In this document: piece after piece, positions 8,298 through 16,458 of the stretch
How the letters are laid out: each line of letters starts with the position of its first letter
Position numbering within the stretch: the stretch's first letter is position 1
From: Flavimobilis massiliensis
Lineage (GTDB): Bacteria > Actinomycetota > Actinomycetes > Actinomycetales > Cellulomonadaceae
Assembly: GCF_900240335.1 (NCBI RefSeq)
Contig: NZ_LT964979.1
Location: 1,178,001-1,242,000, forward strand
Direction of reading: 5' to 3'
DNA: 64,000 nucleotides
Notes under the pieces: generated by a model
What the model saw: only the letters and a program-made list of their open reading frames with translations
Database searches by the model: none
What the model was told of the DNA's origin: nothing
Position numbers and translations under genes: made by a program

Positions 8298-9283
8298 GCG
8301 ATCGACCCCACGACCACGACGTTGATGAGGAACACCGCGAGGAGCATGAGTGCGACCGCGGCGAGCGTGAGCATCGCGTGCGGCACGAGCAGGCTCTTGC
8401 TCGCGTGCGGCGCGAGCCGGTTGAGCCCGATGTAGAGGAGCCCCTCGCTCACGATCGTGAACGGCACGTAGAACAGCATGGCGACGAACGTGAGGACCAC
8501 AGCAAGTCCCGCGCCCGGCAGGAAGTTGAGGACCGTGAAGATCGCGACGGGCAGCAGCCCGACGCCCCAACCGGTGGCGGCAAGGTCCGCAGTCGTCGAG
8601 AACGGCACGACGACGCCGCGCATGCGCAGCGTCCAGCCGAGCGCCAGCGCGCGGATGACGCCGACGACGAACACGGCGACCGTCACCGAGAGGACCATCC
8701 CGAGCAGTGTCCCAAACGGCACCGATGCCGACGCGGAGATGTAGCCGCTCGAGAGACCCCCCGTGAGGCCGCCGAACGCATCGTCGAAGATCCCGGCCGT
8801 CGTCTTCACGGCCTTGGCGAGCGAGGTTGCCGCGATGATGCCGAGCAGGAGCCCGGTGCCGGCGAACACCGTCACCCACCACATCCAGCCGTTGCCCGTG
8901 CGCGTGCGGATCGTTCCCGGAAGCGCGAGAGCGCCGACGGAGTCGCCGCGCCACACCGTGAGCGGCAGGTCCCGCAGCGTCAGCAGGGTCTCGCGGAACG
9001 CTGACGGGCCGGCGGGCGGCAGGGACGCGCCAGGGACGTATCCCTCCGTCGCCGGCGGCTGCTGGTCGCCGGCGTAGCCGGTCGCGGGCACCGCGGCGAC
9101 GGGCGGGACGGCAGCTGGCTGCTCGTGAGCAGCGACGGGCGCGTCCTGAGGCGTGGTGGGGACGGGCGCAGCAGGCGACCCGGAAACGGCCGCAGAGACG
9201 TCCGCCGGGGCGACCCCGTCGGGCGGACCGGGCACGCCGGGCGTCGGTGGGACGGGCGGGACGGACGGGTTCTCGGACGACAT
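8294..9283 (-). CDS. Yip1-like membrane protein (paralogue B)
   Basis: 329 residues. A Pro/Ala-rich N-terminus (about 100 residues, MSSENPSVPPVPPTPG) precedes about five membrane segments (residues 140-325). It ends in the shared block NRLAPHASKSLLVPHAM, also found in paralogue A. The ATG at 9283 was chosen over an upstream in-frame Met because GGGAGG lies about 9 nt before it and the N-terminus MSSE matches paralogue A. Its stop overlaps the lipoprotein start, so B and the lipoprotein form an operon; A lies downstream on the same strand. Confidence 0.72.
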   Translation of the reverse strand: MSSENPSVPPVPPTPGVPGPPDGVAPADVSAAVSGSPAAPVPTTPQDAPVAAHEQPAAVPPVAAVPATGYAGDQQPPATEGYVPGASLPPAGPSAFRETLLTLRDLPLTVWRGDSVGALALPGTIRTRTGNGWMWWVTVFAGTGLLLGIIAATSLAKAVKTTAGIFDDAFGGLTGGLSSGYISASASVPFGTLLGMVLSVTVAVFVVGVIRALALGWTLRMRGVVVPFSTTADLAATGWGVGLLPVAIFTVLNFLPGAGLAVVLTFVAMLFYVPFTIVSEGLLYIGLNRLAPHASKSLLVPHAMLTLAAVALMLLAVFLINVVVVGSIA

Positions 9284-9465
9284 GGCGTAGGCCTCCCTGT
9301 AGCAGCGGCAGGGTGCATCCGGCGCCCCCTGCGCGTGTGCACGCACCGGAGACAGAGCCGGTTGCGCACCCACACCCTACAGACCGCACCTTCCGGCCGC
9401 AGGCCGGAGCGGCCTGCGGCCCACCGGTCGGGGCGCGTTCGCACGACGCCGGGGCGTGAGACACG

Positions 9466-9495
9466 TTGCCGCACGTCGTACGCCAGGGCTAACAT
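9466..9495 (+). promoter_or_regulatory. candidate promoter for cysK-cysE
   Basis: TTGCCG (9466-9471) and TAACAT (9490-9495) with an 18-bp spacer fit a housekeeping sigma promoter. This predicts a leader of about 310 nt before cysK. Inference from consensus only. Confidence 0.45.
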
Positions 9496-9647
9496 CGACC
9501 TCGGCGCGCCGGACGGCCGCCACCGCTGCGTGACCTCGGGTCGCGCCCATGCCGGGAGGTCGACGTGCTGCACAGCGCCAACTTCTCCCGTGCCTGCCGC
9601 GCCGTCGCGGCCGACGCCTGCGTGCGTCCCTGCTGTCCCTGTCTGTA

Positions 9648-9723
9648 GAGCGCTGGCTTGCGCCGTCATGCACCGACGGCCAGCCCCCGGGCATCGACGC
9701 ACCACCTCGATGAGCCAGCGCTC
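9648..9723 (+). ncRNA. candidate cis-regulatory RNA (three-way junction) in the cysK leader
   Basis: Three perfect helices close a compact junction. P1: GAGCGCTGGCT (9648-9658) with AGCCAGCGCTC (9713-9723). P2: GCCGTC (9662-9667) with GACGGC (9675-9680), 7-nt loop. P3: CATCGA (9692-9697) with TCGATG (9707-9712), 9-nt loop. P3 abuts P1 with no linker, which allows coaxial stacking. Both hairpin loops contain GCACC. It ends 94 nt before the cysK ATG. I see no match to the core elements of SAM-I/IV, cobalamin or T-box RNAs. Placement suggests control of cysteine synthesis. Confidence 0.55.
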
Positions 9724-9817
9724 GCCCCGCACCCGGTCGCGTATCCACGCCGCCGAGCATCACTCCCAGGACCAGGCTCTCGCGCGGCCTTCCCGCGCAC
9801 GACACGAAGAGGAACCC

Positions 9818-10753
9818 ATGGCTCGCATCTACGACGACGTCACCGCTCTCGTCGGCAACACCCCGCTCGTCAAGCTCAACCGACTCGCCGAGGGCGTCGG
9901 CGCGACCGTCGTCGCCAAGCTCGAGTTCTACAACCCCGCCAACTCCGTCAAGGACCGCATCGGTGTCGCGATCATCGACGCCGCTGAGGCGTCGGGCGAC
10001 CTCGCACCGGGCGGCACGATCGTCGAGGCGACGTCGGGCAACACCGGCATCGCGCTCGCGATGGTCGGCGCGGCCCGCGGCTACGACGTCGTCCTCACGA
10101 TGCCCGAGACGATGTCGAAGGAGCGCCGCGCGCTCCTGCGTGCGTTCGGCGCCGAGCTCATCCTCACCCCCGGCTCCGAGGGCATGCGCGGCGCGGTGGA
10201 CAAGGCCAACGAGATCGCGGCATCCCGCCCGGGCGCCGTCCTCGCCCGCCAGTTCGCAAACGCCGCGAACCCCGAGGTCCACCGCCGCACGACGGCCGAG
10301 GAGATCTGGGCCGACACCGACGGCCAGGTCGACATCGTCGTCGCGGGCATCGGTACGGGCGGCACCATCACGGGCGTCGGCCAGGTCCTCAAGGAGCGCA
10401 AGCCCGAGGTCCAGATCGTCGCCGTCGAGCCCGCCGAGTCCCCCATCCTTAACGGCGGTCAGCCCGGCCCGCACAAGATCCAGGGCCTCGGCGCAAACTT
10501 CGTCCCCGAGATCCTCGACACCGAGATCTACGACGAGGTGTTCGACGTCAACGCCGACCAGGCGATCGCGACCGCACGTCGCGCCGCGACGGACGACGGC
10601 CTGCTCGTCGGCATCTCCTCGGGCGCCGCGATCCACGCCGCGCTCGAGATCGGCAAGCGTCCGGAGAACGCGGGCAAGCTCATCGTCGTCGTCGTGCCGT
10701 CCTTCGGCGAGCGCTCCCTCTCCACAGTGCTCTACGCCGACCTCGTCGACTGA
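9818..10753 (+). CDS. cysK: cysteine synthase A (O-acetylserine sulfhydrylase)
   Basis: PLP enzyme that makes L-cysteine from O-acetylserine and sulfide. 311 residues, the usual length. The start MARIYDDVTALVGNTPLVKL, the PLP lysine in NSVKDRIG (K45), the substrate loop EATSGNTGIAL, and the glycine-rich GIGTGGTITGVG all match. The ATG at 9818 was preferred to upstream in-frame codons because AGAGGA precedes it and the family begins here. It is followed by cysE, so the pathway's two last steps form an operon preceded by a long structured leader. Confidence 0.96.
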   Translation: MARIYDDVTALVGNTPLVKLNRLAEGVGATVVAKLEFYNPANSVKDRIGVAIIDAAEASGDLAPGGTIVEATSGNTGIALAMVGAARGYDVVLTMPETMSKERRALLRAFGAELILTPGSEGMRGAVDKANEIAASRPGAVLARQFANAANPEVHRRTTAEEIWADTDGQVDIVVAGIGTGGTITGVGQVLKERKPEVQIVAVEPAESPILNGGQPGPHKIQGLGANFVPEILDTEIYDEVFDVNADQAIATARRAATDDGLLVGISSGAAIHAALEIGKRPENAGKLIVVVVPSFGERSLSTVLYADLVD

Positions 10754-10760
10754 CCCCCGC

Positions 10761-10790
10761 CCCGGCGGCGCGCGCACGCGCGCCGCCGGG
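10761..10790. terminator. perfect GC hairpin between cysK and cysE
   Basis: A 14-bp stem CCCGGCGGCGCGCG / CGCGCGCCGCCGGG with a CA centre, no T-tract. With only 64 bp between the genes it more likely attenuates or stabilises the cysK message than fully terminates. Confidence 0.55.
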
Positions 10791-10817
10791 CACCCCTCTC
10801 CCTCCGGAAGGAGAACC

Positions 10818-11423
10818 GTGGCCCTGCCACGCCGCGCCTGGTCCATCCTCCGGGAGGACCTCCAGGCCGCACGCGACCGCGACCCCGCCGCCCGTACTCG
10901 GCTCGAGGTCGCGCTCGCGTACCCGGGCCTGCACGCGCTCTGGGTGCACCGCGTCACGCACCGCATGTGGCGCAATCCGCTGCTCCGGCTCCCGGCCCGC
11001 ATCATCTCGCAGATGTCACGATCAATCACGGGCGTCGAGATCCACCCGGGCGCACAGCTCGGGCGGCGGCTCTTCATCGACCACGGCATGGGCATCGTTA
11101 TCGGGCAGACGGCCGTCATCGGTGACGACGTGCTGCTCTTCCACAACGTCACGCTCGGCGGGCGCACCATGACGCACGGCAAGCGTCACCCGACGGTCGG
11201 CAACCGCGTCGTCGTCGGGGCGGGCGCAAAGATCCTGGGCCCAGTATGGATCGGGGACGACGCGCAGATCGGCGCGAACGCCGTCGTCGTCAAGGACGTG
11301 CCCGCGGGCGCCGTCGCGGTCGGGGTGCCCGCGAAGATCCGGCTCGCGTCGCCTGCGGAGGTTGCCGAGCGTCAGCGGCGCGCGGTCGAGGACCCGTCGA
11401 TGCTCATCGAGTACATCATCTGA
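10818..11423 (+). CDS. cysE: serine O-acetyltransferase
   Basis: Makes O-acetylserine from serine and acetyl-CoA, the substrate of the preceding CysK. 201 residues, the short type common in Gram-positives (also called EpsC-type). A left-handed beta-helix of hexapeptide repeats runs from about residue 70 (GVEIHPGAQLG) to 180; the catalytic His is in FIDHGMGIVIG and HNVTLGG. The GTG start has GGAAGGAG directly upstream. Confidence 0.94.
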   Translation: MALPRRAWSILREDLQAARDRDPAARTRLEVALAYPGLHALWVHRVTHRMWRNPLLRLPARIISQMSRSITGVEIHPGAQLGRRLFIDHGMGIVIGQTAVIGDDVLLFHNVTLGGRTMTHGKRHPTVGNRVVVGAGAKILGPVWIGDDAQIGANAVVVKDVPAGAVAVGVPAKIRLASPAEVAERQRRAVEDPSMLIEYII

Positions 11424-11434
11424 GACGCGTCCTA

Positions 11435-11481
11435 CAACAACCCCGCTTGTTCTCGTCACCTGAGAGTAAGCGGGGTTGTTG
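11435..11481. terminator. 14-bp inverted repeat downstream of cysE, abutting gntR start
   Basis: CAACAACCCCGCTT (11435-11448) pairs perfectly with AAGCGGGGTTGTTG (11468-11481). It begins 12 nt after cysE, which fits a terminator, but its right arm ends one base before the regulator ATG (11483). It could also be the operator or leader of that regulator. No T-tract follows. Confidence 0.55.
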
Positions 11482-11482
11482 C

Positions 11483-11790
11483 ATGATCTCTCGGATCGAC
11501 CCGAGCGCCCCCGAGCCGCTCTTCGCCCAGGTCGCGACCCAGGTGCGCCTAGCGGTCGCAGCAGGCGAGCTCGCGCCCGGCGCGCGGCTCCCCGCCGCAC
11601 GCACCCTCGCCGAGTCGCTCGCCCTCAACGTCCACACCGTCCTGCGCGCCGACCAAGAGCTGCGCGACAACGGGGGCGGGCGACCTGCTCCGCGGCCGCG
11701 GAGCGATCATCGCTGACAGCCCCGCACCCGATCTGACCGCACTGCGTCAGGCGATCGCCGTCTGGCGCACAGGGCAGGTATCTGAGACTC
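11483..11790 (+). pseudogene. GntR (YtrA-type) transcriptional regulator, frameshifted
   Basis: The N-terminal winged helix is clear: SAPEPLFAQVATQVRLAV, LAPGARLPAARTLAESLALN, VHTVLRADQELRDN (residues 7-62). The frame then runs into Gly/Arg/Pro-rich sequence and stops at 11714-11716. The expected continuation LLRGRGAIIADSPAPDLTAL is present in another frame from about 11685, so a one- or two-base indel lies in the G-run near 11671-11680. The shifted frame has no proper C-terminus before the next gene. True decay or a sequencing error in the G-run are both possible. Confidence 0.75.
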
Positions 11791-11845
11791 TGAGTATCGC
11801 TCAGCGCCGGACGACGACGACCGGCCGCAACCACGAGGAGCCCGC

Positions 11846-12907
11846 ATGCGCTTCGGACTGCACACCGGCTACTGGTCCGCCGGCCCCCCGCCCGGCATCG
11901 CCGAGGCCGTCCGAATGGCCGACACGCTCGGCCTCGACTCCGTGTGGACGGCCGAGGCGTACGGCTCCGACGCCTTCACCCCGCTCGCCTGGTGGGGCGC
12001 AGCGACGTCCCGCGTCCGGCTCGGCACCGCCGTCGCGCAGATGTACGCCCGCACCCCCACCGCGACCGCGATGGCTGCGCTCACGCTCGACCACCTCTCG
12101 GGCGGGCGAGCCATCCTCGGGCTCGGAGCGTCCGGACCGCAGGTCGTCGAGGGCTGGTACGGCCAACCATTCCGCCGCCCGCTCGCACGCACGCGCGAGT
12201 TCGTCGACATCGTGCGGCAGGTGATCGCACGCGAACGTGTCCAGTACGACGGCCAGTTCTTCCAGCTCCCCCTCCCTGCGCCCGGTCCCGACTCGGGACC
12301 TGACGCGCCGACCGGTCTCGGTCGCCCCCTGCGCTCGACCGTCCACCCGCTGCGACCAGAGATCCCGATCCACCTTGCCGCTGAAGGGCCCAAGAACGTC
12401 GCCCTCGCGGGCGAGATCGCCGACGGCTGGCTCCCCCTCTTCTACGCGCCCCGGCTCGACGCCGAGCTCCGCGGCCCGCTCGAGGAAGGCCTCGACCGGC
12501 GATCCGAGGCGCGTTCACCGCGCGAGACCTTCGAGGTGTGCGCGACCGTCCCGATCGTCGTCCGTGACGACGTCGAGGAAGCCGCCGACCAGGTCCGGCC
12601 GTTCCTCGCGCTGTATATCGGCGGGATGGGCGCCAAGGGCGCCAACTTCCACCTCGAAGCCGTCGCACGCCTCGGCTACCGCGAGGTGTGCGACGACGTC
12701 CAGCGGCTCTACCTCGATGGACGCCGAGCCGAGGCCGCTGCCGCGATACCCCTCGAGCTGGTGCGTGACGTCGCGCTCGTCGGCACGCTCCTGCAGGTCG
12801 CGGCGGGCATGACCGCCTGGGAGTCGACGGCAGTCACCACGATGCTGTTCCAGGCGGACGAGCAGACCCTGCGCGCCCTCGCATCGGCGCCGGGCCTGCT
12901 CGGCTGA
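11846..12907 (+). CDS. LLM-class flavin/F420-dependent oxidoreductase
   Basis: Luciferase-like TIM-barrel oxidoreductase; 353 residues, beginning MRFGLHTGYWSAGPPPG. Family motifs: DSVWTAEAYGSDAFTPLAWW (residues 31-50), RVRLGTAVAQMYARTP, LDHLSGGRAILGLGASGPQ. This signature is typical of F420-dependent actinobacterial members related to N5,N10-methylene-H4MPT reductase; cofactor preference is inferred. GAGGAG lies 6-7 nt before the ATG. Substrate unknown. Confidence 0.82.
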   Translation: MRFGLHTGYWSAGPPPGIAEAVRMADTLGLDSVWTAEAYGSDAFTPLAWWGAATSRVRLGTAVAQMYARTPTATAMAALTLDHLSGGRAILGLGASGPQVVEGWYGQPFRRPLARTREFVDIVRQVIARERVQYDGQFFQLPLPAPGPDSGPDAPTGLGRPLRSTVHPLRPEIPIHLAAEGPKNVALAGEIADGWLPLFYAPRLDAELRGPLEEGLDRRSEARSPRETFEVCATVPIVVRDDVEEAADQVRPFLALYIGGMGAKGANFHLEAVARLGYREVCDDVQRLYLDGRRAEAAAAIPLELVRDVALVGTLLQVAAGMTAWESTAVTTMLFQADEQTLRALASAPGLLG

Positions 12908-12963
12908 GCACAGCCTCGCCCGACGCCACCCTGGACCCCAGCCATGGCGGATACGCTCGGTGC

Positions 12964-13284
12964 ATGACCGATCAGGCGTGTTCCGTCCCGTCGTCCGTCC
13001 TCACCGCCGCCGGCCTCGTCGGCGGATACGCCGTCGCCCGGGCGACCGGAGTCCGCGCCCTCGGGGGCGTCGCCCTTGCCGCGGCGGGCGTCGCCGCGGG
13101 CCGCACGTGGGCACGCGCTGGCGTCCCCGAGACCGCGGTCCTCAGCGTCACATACATCGCAGCATTCGGGCTCTCGCACCCGCTCGCGAAGAAGATCGGC
13201 GCGTGGCCGTCGGTCCTCACCGTCGCTGCTGTCGCAGGAGCTGCGTCGCACATCCTCGCAGACCGCGCCATGCCTCGGACCTGA
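12964..13284 (+). CDS. small hydrophobic membrane protein
   Basis: 106 residues with about three hydrophobic stretches (14-50, 56-75, 82-98) separated by Arg/Lys. I do not recognise a family. It follows the LLM oxidoreductase by 56 bp on the same strand and precedes a strong terminator, which supports a real transcribed gene. Confidence 0.55.
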   Translation: MTDQACSVPSSVLTAAGLVGGYAVARATGVRALGGVALAAAGVAAGRTWARAGVPETAVLSVTYIAAFGLSHPLAKKIGAWPSVLTVAAVAGAASHILADRAMPRT

Positions 13285-13291
13285 GCACACC

Positions 13292-13325
13292 GTCGGCCGC
13301 CCTGGTCGTGACCAGGGCGGCCGAC
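13292..13325. terminator. strong hairpin terminator
   Basis: GTCGGCCGCCCTGGT / ACCAGGGCGGCCGAC, a perfect 15-bp stem with a CGTG loop, 8 nt after the stop of the small membrane protein. Read from either side it can serve the convergent gene pair. Confidence 0.8.
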
Positions 13326-13654
13326 TCGTGAAGGTGCCGCGCCACGGTGCCCGGACCGGCGGTTGTCATCGTCCCGGTCGTTGAACCGCCCCGAGCTGTT
13401 CGGGGCCGTCACCGTGGTGCCCTCGGTCGCGGGCTGTTCCGGGCCAACGGACCCGGGCAACCTCACGCCGATGCGTCGTCGTCCCCCGTGCGACACGGGC
13501 GAGAGACCGACGCGAGCGGGCTGTCGAGGCGCCGGGATGATCCCGACCCTCAGTCGAGCGGTGCGCTGCATCGCTGCGCGCTCCTGCTTCCTGCCCTGCT
13601 GACTCCCACAACAGCGAGCGTCCCGGAAATGTTCCCGTGCCGGCCGGCCGGGCG
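13326..13654. other. 329-bp intergenic stretch, nothing recognised
   Basis: Contains short hairpins (for example CCCCGA-GCTGT-TCGGGG near 13390) but no ORF with coding character and no known RNA core motif. It separates two convergent genes. Confidence 0.5.
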
Positions 13655-13993
13655 TCACGTCATTTTCTGCAGGCGGGCTGCCGAGAGCCGGACGCGCCCG
13701 TCGTCGACCATCGGACAAGCTTCTGCGCGGAGCACGTCGAGCGCCTCGAGACGCTTGTGCACGGGCGGGCGACCGGCCGCGTTCACGACTCGCCACCACG
13801 GCACCGCAGCCCCGGCGACACGCAGCGCCGCACCGACCTGACGTGGGCCGCCGCGCTCGAGCCGCGCACCCACCACCTCAGCGATGTCTCCGTACGTCAT
13901 CACCCGTCCCGGCGGGATCTGGTCGACAACGTCCAGCACCGCCTCCACGTACTCGTCGTCCACCCGCGCCACGGTAGCGCGCTCCGCCGACAC
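13655..13993 (-). CDS. alkyltransferase-like protein (MGMT family, no catalytic Cys)
   Basis: DNA-binding alkyltransferase-like proteins bind O6-alkylguanine and hand lesions to nucleotide excision repair. 112 residues: DVVDQIPPGRVMTYGDIAEVVG, then GPRQVGAAL (DNA-reading helix and arginine finger), then VPWWRVVNAAG, where true methyltransferases have PCHRVV. The Cys is replaced by Trp, the mark of the ATL subgroup. GTG at 13993 gives the N-terminus shown; a GTG nearer VDDEYVEAV is an alternative start. Confidence 0.85.
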   Translation of the reverse strand: MSAERATVARVDDEYVEAVLDVVDQIPPGRVMTYGDIAEVVGARLERGGPRQVGAALRVAGAAVPWWRVVNAAGRPPVHKRLEALDVLRAEACPMVDDGRVRLSAARLQKMT

Positions 13994-14040
13994 GTGAAAT
14001 GCCCTGGTCGCGGCGCGCCGTCCGCTGCGAGAGTGGAGGC

Positions 14041-15381
14041 ATGACGTTCCCCACCGGCTACCGCACGCGTCCGTTGCGCCCCGAGGACGAGCGCGAGGTC
14101 CTCGCGCTCGACTCGTGGGGCTTCCCGACCGGGACCGACCTCGACACGCTCGTCGAGATCGGCCTCACCCTGCACTGGGACCGCTACCTCGGCGTCGTGA
14201 CCGACGCCGAGGACCACGACGCCGTGCCAATCGACGGTGCGCGCCCCGTCCGGTCGGAGCTCGTCGCGATGCACGGCTCACGCCCGTTTTCGCAGTTCCC
14301 CGTGCCGGGTGCGGAGATCCCGGTCGGCGGCCTCACGTGGGTGGTCGTCCATCCGCAACACCGCCGCCGCGGCATCCTGCGCACCATGATCAACCATCAC
14401 TTCGCGGCGTGCCGCGAGCGTGGCGAGGCCGTGTCCGCGCTGTTCGCGGCCGAGGCGACGATCTACGGCCGCTTCGGCTACGGCCTCGCGGCGAACGACC
14501 TGCGGGTGACCGTGCCGCGCGGCGCGGCCCTGCGCCCTGCGCTCACGGCCGACGACGCGGCGTCGGGCAGCGTCCGGATCGAGGAGCTGTCGGTCGATCG
14601 TCACGGCGCGCTGATCGACACAATCGCGACCGAGGCGAGCCGCCGCCCGCTCGGGACCGACGCACCGCACGACGCGCTGCTCAACCGCCCGGGCTCGGTC
14701 CGGTACGACGAGATGACCGCGCGTCGTCGGCTCGCCGACCCGCCGGCGTTCCGCGAGGGCAAGGAGTCGCGGCGGATCGTCATCGTCGAGCGCGACAGCG
14801 AGCCGCGCGCCTACGCCATCCTGCGCCGCGAGTCGCGCTGGGAGGTCCCGGGCCCGCGTGGCGTCGTCCACGTCTCCGAGGCCGTCGTGACGGACACCGC
14901 CGCGGCGCGCACGTTGTGGACGACGCTCCTCGACCTCGACCTCATGGCGGAGACCCAGGCGTCGATGCTCCCCGAGGACGACGTGCTGCTCGAGCTGCTC
15001 GCCGACCCTCGGTCGGCGCAGACTCGACGCGCGGACAACCTGTGGGTGCGCGTCGTCGACCCCGCCGCAGCCCTCGCGCAGCGGCGCTACGCCGCGGCGA
15101 TCGACGTCGTCCTGCACGTGCACGACTCGGTGCTGCCCGAGAACACAGGGGCGTACCGCGTCACTGCGCAGCCGTTCGAACCCGCCACCGTGGTGCGCAC
15201 GGACGCGTCGCCGGACCTGACGCTCGACGTGCGCGCCCTCGGCTCTGCGTACCTCGGCGGGGTGACGCTCGCGCAGCTCGCGCTCGGCGGTCACGTCGTC
15301 GAGCACACCACGGGCACGCTCGCGACGGCGTCGGCGGCGTTCGCGTGGCCCGTCGCACCGGTCTGCTCCTGGGTCTTCTAG
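14041..15381 (+). CDS. Eis-type GNAT N-acetyltransferase
   Basis: 446 residues. Mycobacterial Eis relatives acetylate amines on aminoglycosides, lysines and other substrates. The N-terminal GNAT fold holds the acetyl-CoA site in LTWVVVHPQHRRRGILRTMI (residues about 98-117) and IYGRFGYGLAAND. A central GNAT-like domain and a sterol-carrier-like C-terminal domain follow. The protein ends SWVF; in Eis the terminal Phe carboxylate is part of the active site. The ATG at 14041 has GTGGAGG upstream. Substrate not predictable. Confidence 0.85.
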   Translation: MTFPTGYRTRPLRPEDEREVLALDSWGFPTGTDLDTLVEIGLTLHWDRYLGVVTDAEDHDAVPIDGARPVRSELVAMHGSRPFSQFPVPGAEIPVGGLTWVVVHPQHRRRGILRTMINHHFAACRERGEAVSALFAAEATIYGRFGYGLAANDLRVTVPRGAALRPALTADDAASGSVRIEELSVDRHGALIDTIATEASRRPLGTDAPHDALLNRPGSVRYDEMTARRRLADPPAFREGKESRRIVIVERDSEPRAYAILRRESRWEVPGPRGVVHVSEAVVTDTAAARTLWTTLLDLDLMAETQASMLPEDDVLLELLADPRSAQTRRADNLWVRVVDPAAALAQRRYAAAIDVVLHVHDSVLPENTGAYRVTAQPFEPATVVRTDASPDLTLDVRALGSAYLGGVTLAQLALGGHVVEHTTGTLATASAAFAWPVAPVCSWVF

Positions 15382-15388
15382 TCCCGGC

Positions 15389-16441
15389 TCACGACTGACA
15401 GGTCGGGCACCAGAAGAGGTTGCGGCCCGCGGCGTCGCGCACCTGGACGGGGTTGCCGCACACGCGGCACGCGAGCCCGTCGCGGTGGTAGACGTAGAAC
15501 GACTCGTCGCGGCTGACGACGGCCGGGTCGCCGTCCGTGTTCTGGCGGACGCGCCGCGGGTCCATGTGGCCGAGCTCGTGGCCGCGGCCCCGGTGCTCGG
15601 GGCGCGTCGTGACGATGCGGCCCGTCGCGACGCCGTCGCGCATGAGAACGACGAGGTCGTCCCAGATCTCCCGCAACGTCTCGGCCGGCACCGCATTGCC
15701 CGGCGTCGACGGGTCGAGGCCCGCGCGGAAGAGCACCTCGGCGCGGTAGATGTTGCCGACGCCCGCGACCTTGTCCTGCGCCATGAGCTGGAGGCCGACG
15801 GCCGTGCGCGAGCGTCGGACCCGTGCGACGAACCGCTCCGGGTCGGCGTCGTCCCGGATGGGGTCCGGGCCGAGCCGCGCGAGCACCGCGTGCCGCTCGG
15901 CGTCGGTGATGACCTCGCACGCGGTCGGCCCTGTGAGATCGGCGACGGCGTGCTCCCCGAGGATCCGCACCCGCACCTGCCCGCGGGGCTCGGGCACATC
16001 CCACGCACTCTCGTCACTCCGCGAGATAGCGCTGCCCTGTCGAGATAGCGCGCCTCGCGCGCTATCTCGACCTTGAGGCGCTATCTCGCGATCAGGGAGC
16101 GTGTACTCCTGCTCGCCGATGCGGCGGCGCGGGGCACCGATCGCGTGCGCGACGGTCGTCGACGAGTCCCCCGCGAACGTCCACGAGCCGTACAGGCCCA
16201 GGTGGACACGCAGCCAGGCGAGATCGGCGTCGGGCGTCACTGCGCCAGACATCGCCGCGCAGGGACCGAAGCCCAGGAACATGTGCTTGCCCCACGCCTC
16301 CGCACGCACGAGAGTGCCGCCGTCGAGCAGCGCCGCGCCCGCCTCGAAGCGGCCCTGCGGACTGCTGAGCCGCAGCCGCTCACCGCGGAAGAGCGCGTCG
16401 AAGGTCCGCGCGAGGCGGTGGACGGTGTGGCCCTCGGGCAC
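15389..16441 (-). CDS. Fpg/Nei-family DNA glycosylase (Nei2-like) carrying a translated palindromic insert
   Basis: Bifunctional glycosylase/AP lyase that removes oxidised bases. It begins MPEGHTVHRLAR, with the catalytic Pro1-Glu2 after Met removal. The H2TH region is LMAQDKVAGVGNIYRAEVLF, and the C-terminal zinc finger has C-x2-C pairs CRVCG and CPTC. 350 residues, longer than most relatives. The excess is about 25 residues (REIAPQGRDSARGAL and on, near residues 118-142) encoded by the 71-bp palindrome at 16020-16090, without breaking frame. It lies 17 bp downstream of rpiB on the same strand. Confidence 0.88.
   Translation of the reverse strand: MPEGHTVHRLARTFDALFRGERLRLSSPQGRFEAGAALLDGGTLVRAEAWGKHMFLGFGPCAAMSGAVTPDADLAWLRVHLGLYGSWTFAGDSSTTVAHAIGAPRRRIGEQEYTLPDREIAPQGRDSARGALSRQGSAISRSDESAWDVPEPRGQVRVRILGEHAVADLTGPTACEVITDAERHAVLARLGPDPIRDDADPERFVARVRRSRTAVGLQLMAQDKVAGVGNIYRAEVLFRAGLDPSTPGNAVPAETLREIWDDLVVLMRDGVATGRIVTTRPEHRGRGHELGHMDPRRVRQNTDGDPAVVSRDESFYVYHRDGLACRVCGNPVQVRDAAGRNLFWCPTCQS
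16020..16090. repeat. 71-bp nested palindrome, copy 1 (inside the Nei-type glycosylase gene)
   Basis: Outer arms CGCGAGATAGCGC (16020-16032) and GCGCTATCTCGCG (16078-16090); inner arms TCGAGATAGCGCG (16040-16052) and CGCGCTATCTCGA (16058-16070). All pairs are perfect. The same layout and length occur at 45653-45723. Confidence 0.9.
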
Positions 16442-16458
16442 GGCTCAGGCGGCGTGCG

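Noticed and set aside
9125..9817. In-frame upstream extension of cysK as coding sequence
   Set aside because: The upstream residues are Arg/Pro-rich shadow sequence with no homology; CysK begins at MARIYDD with a good ribosome site, and the region holds the structured leader.
13326..13654. Possible riboswitch or structured RNA between 13284 and 13655
   Set aside because: Compared by eye with cobalamin, ydaO and SAM cores on both strands; none fits, and both flanking genes point toward it.
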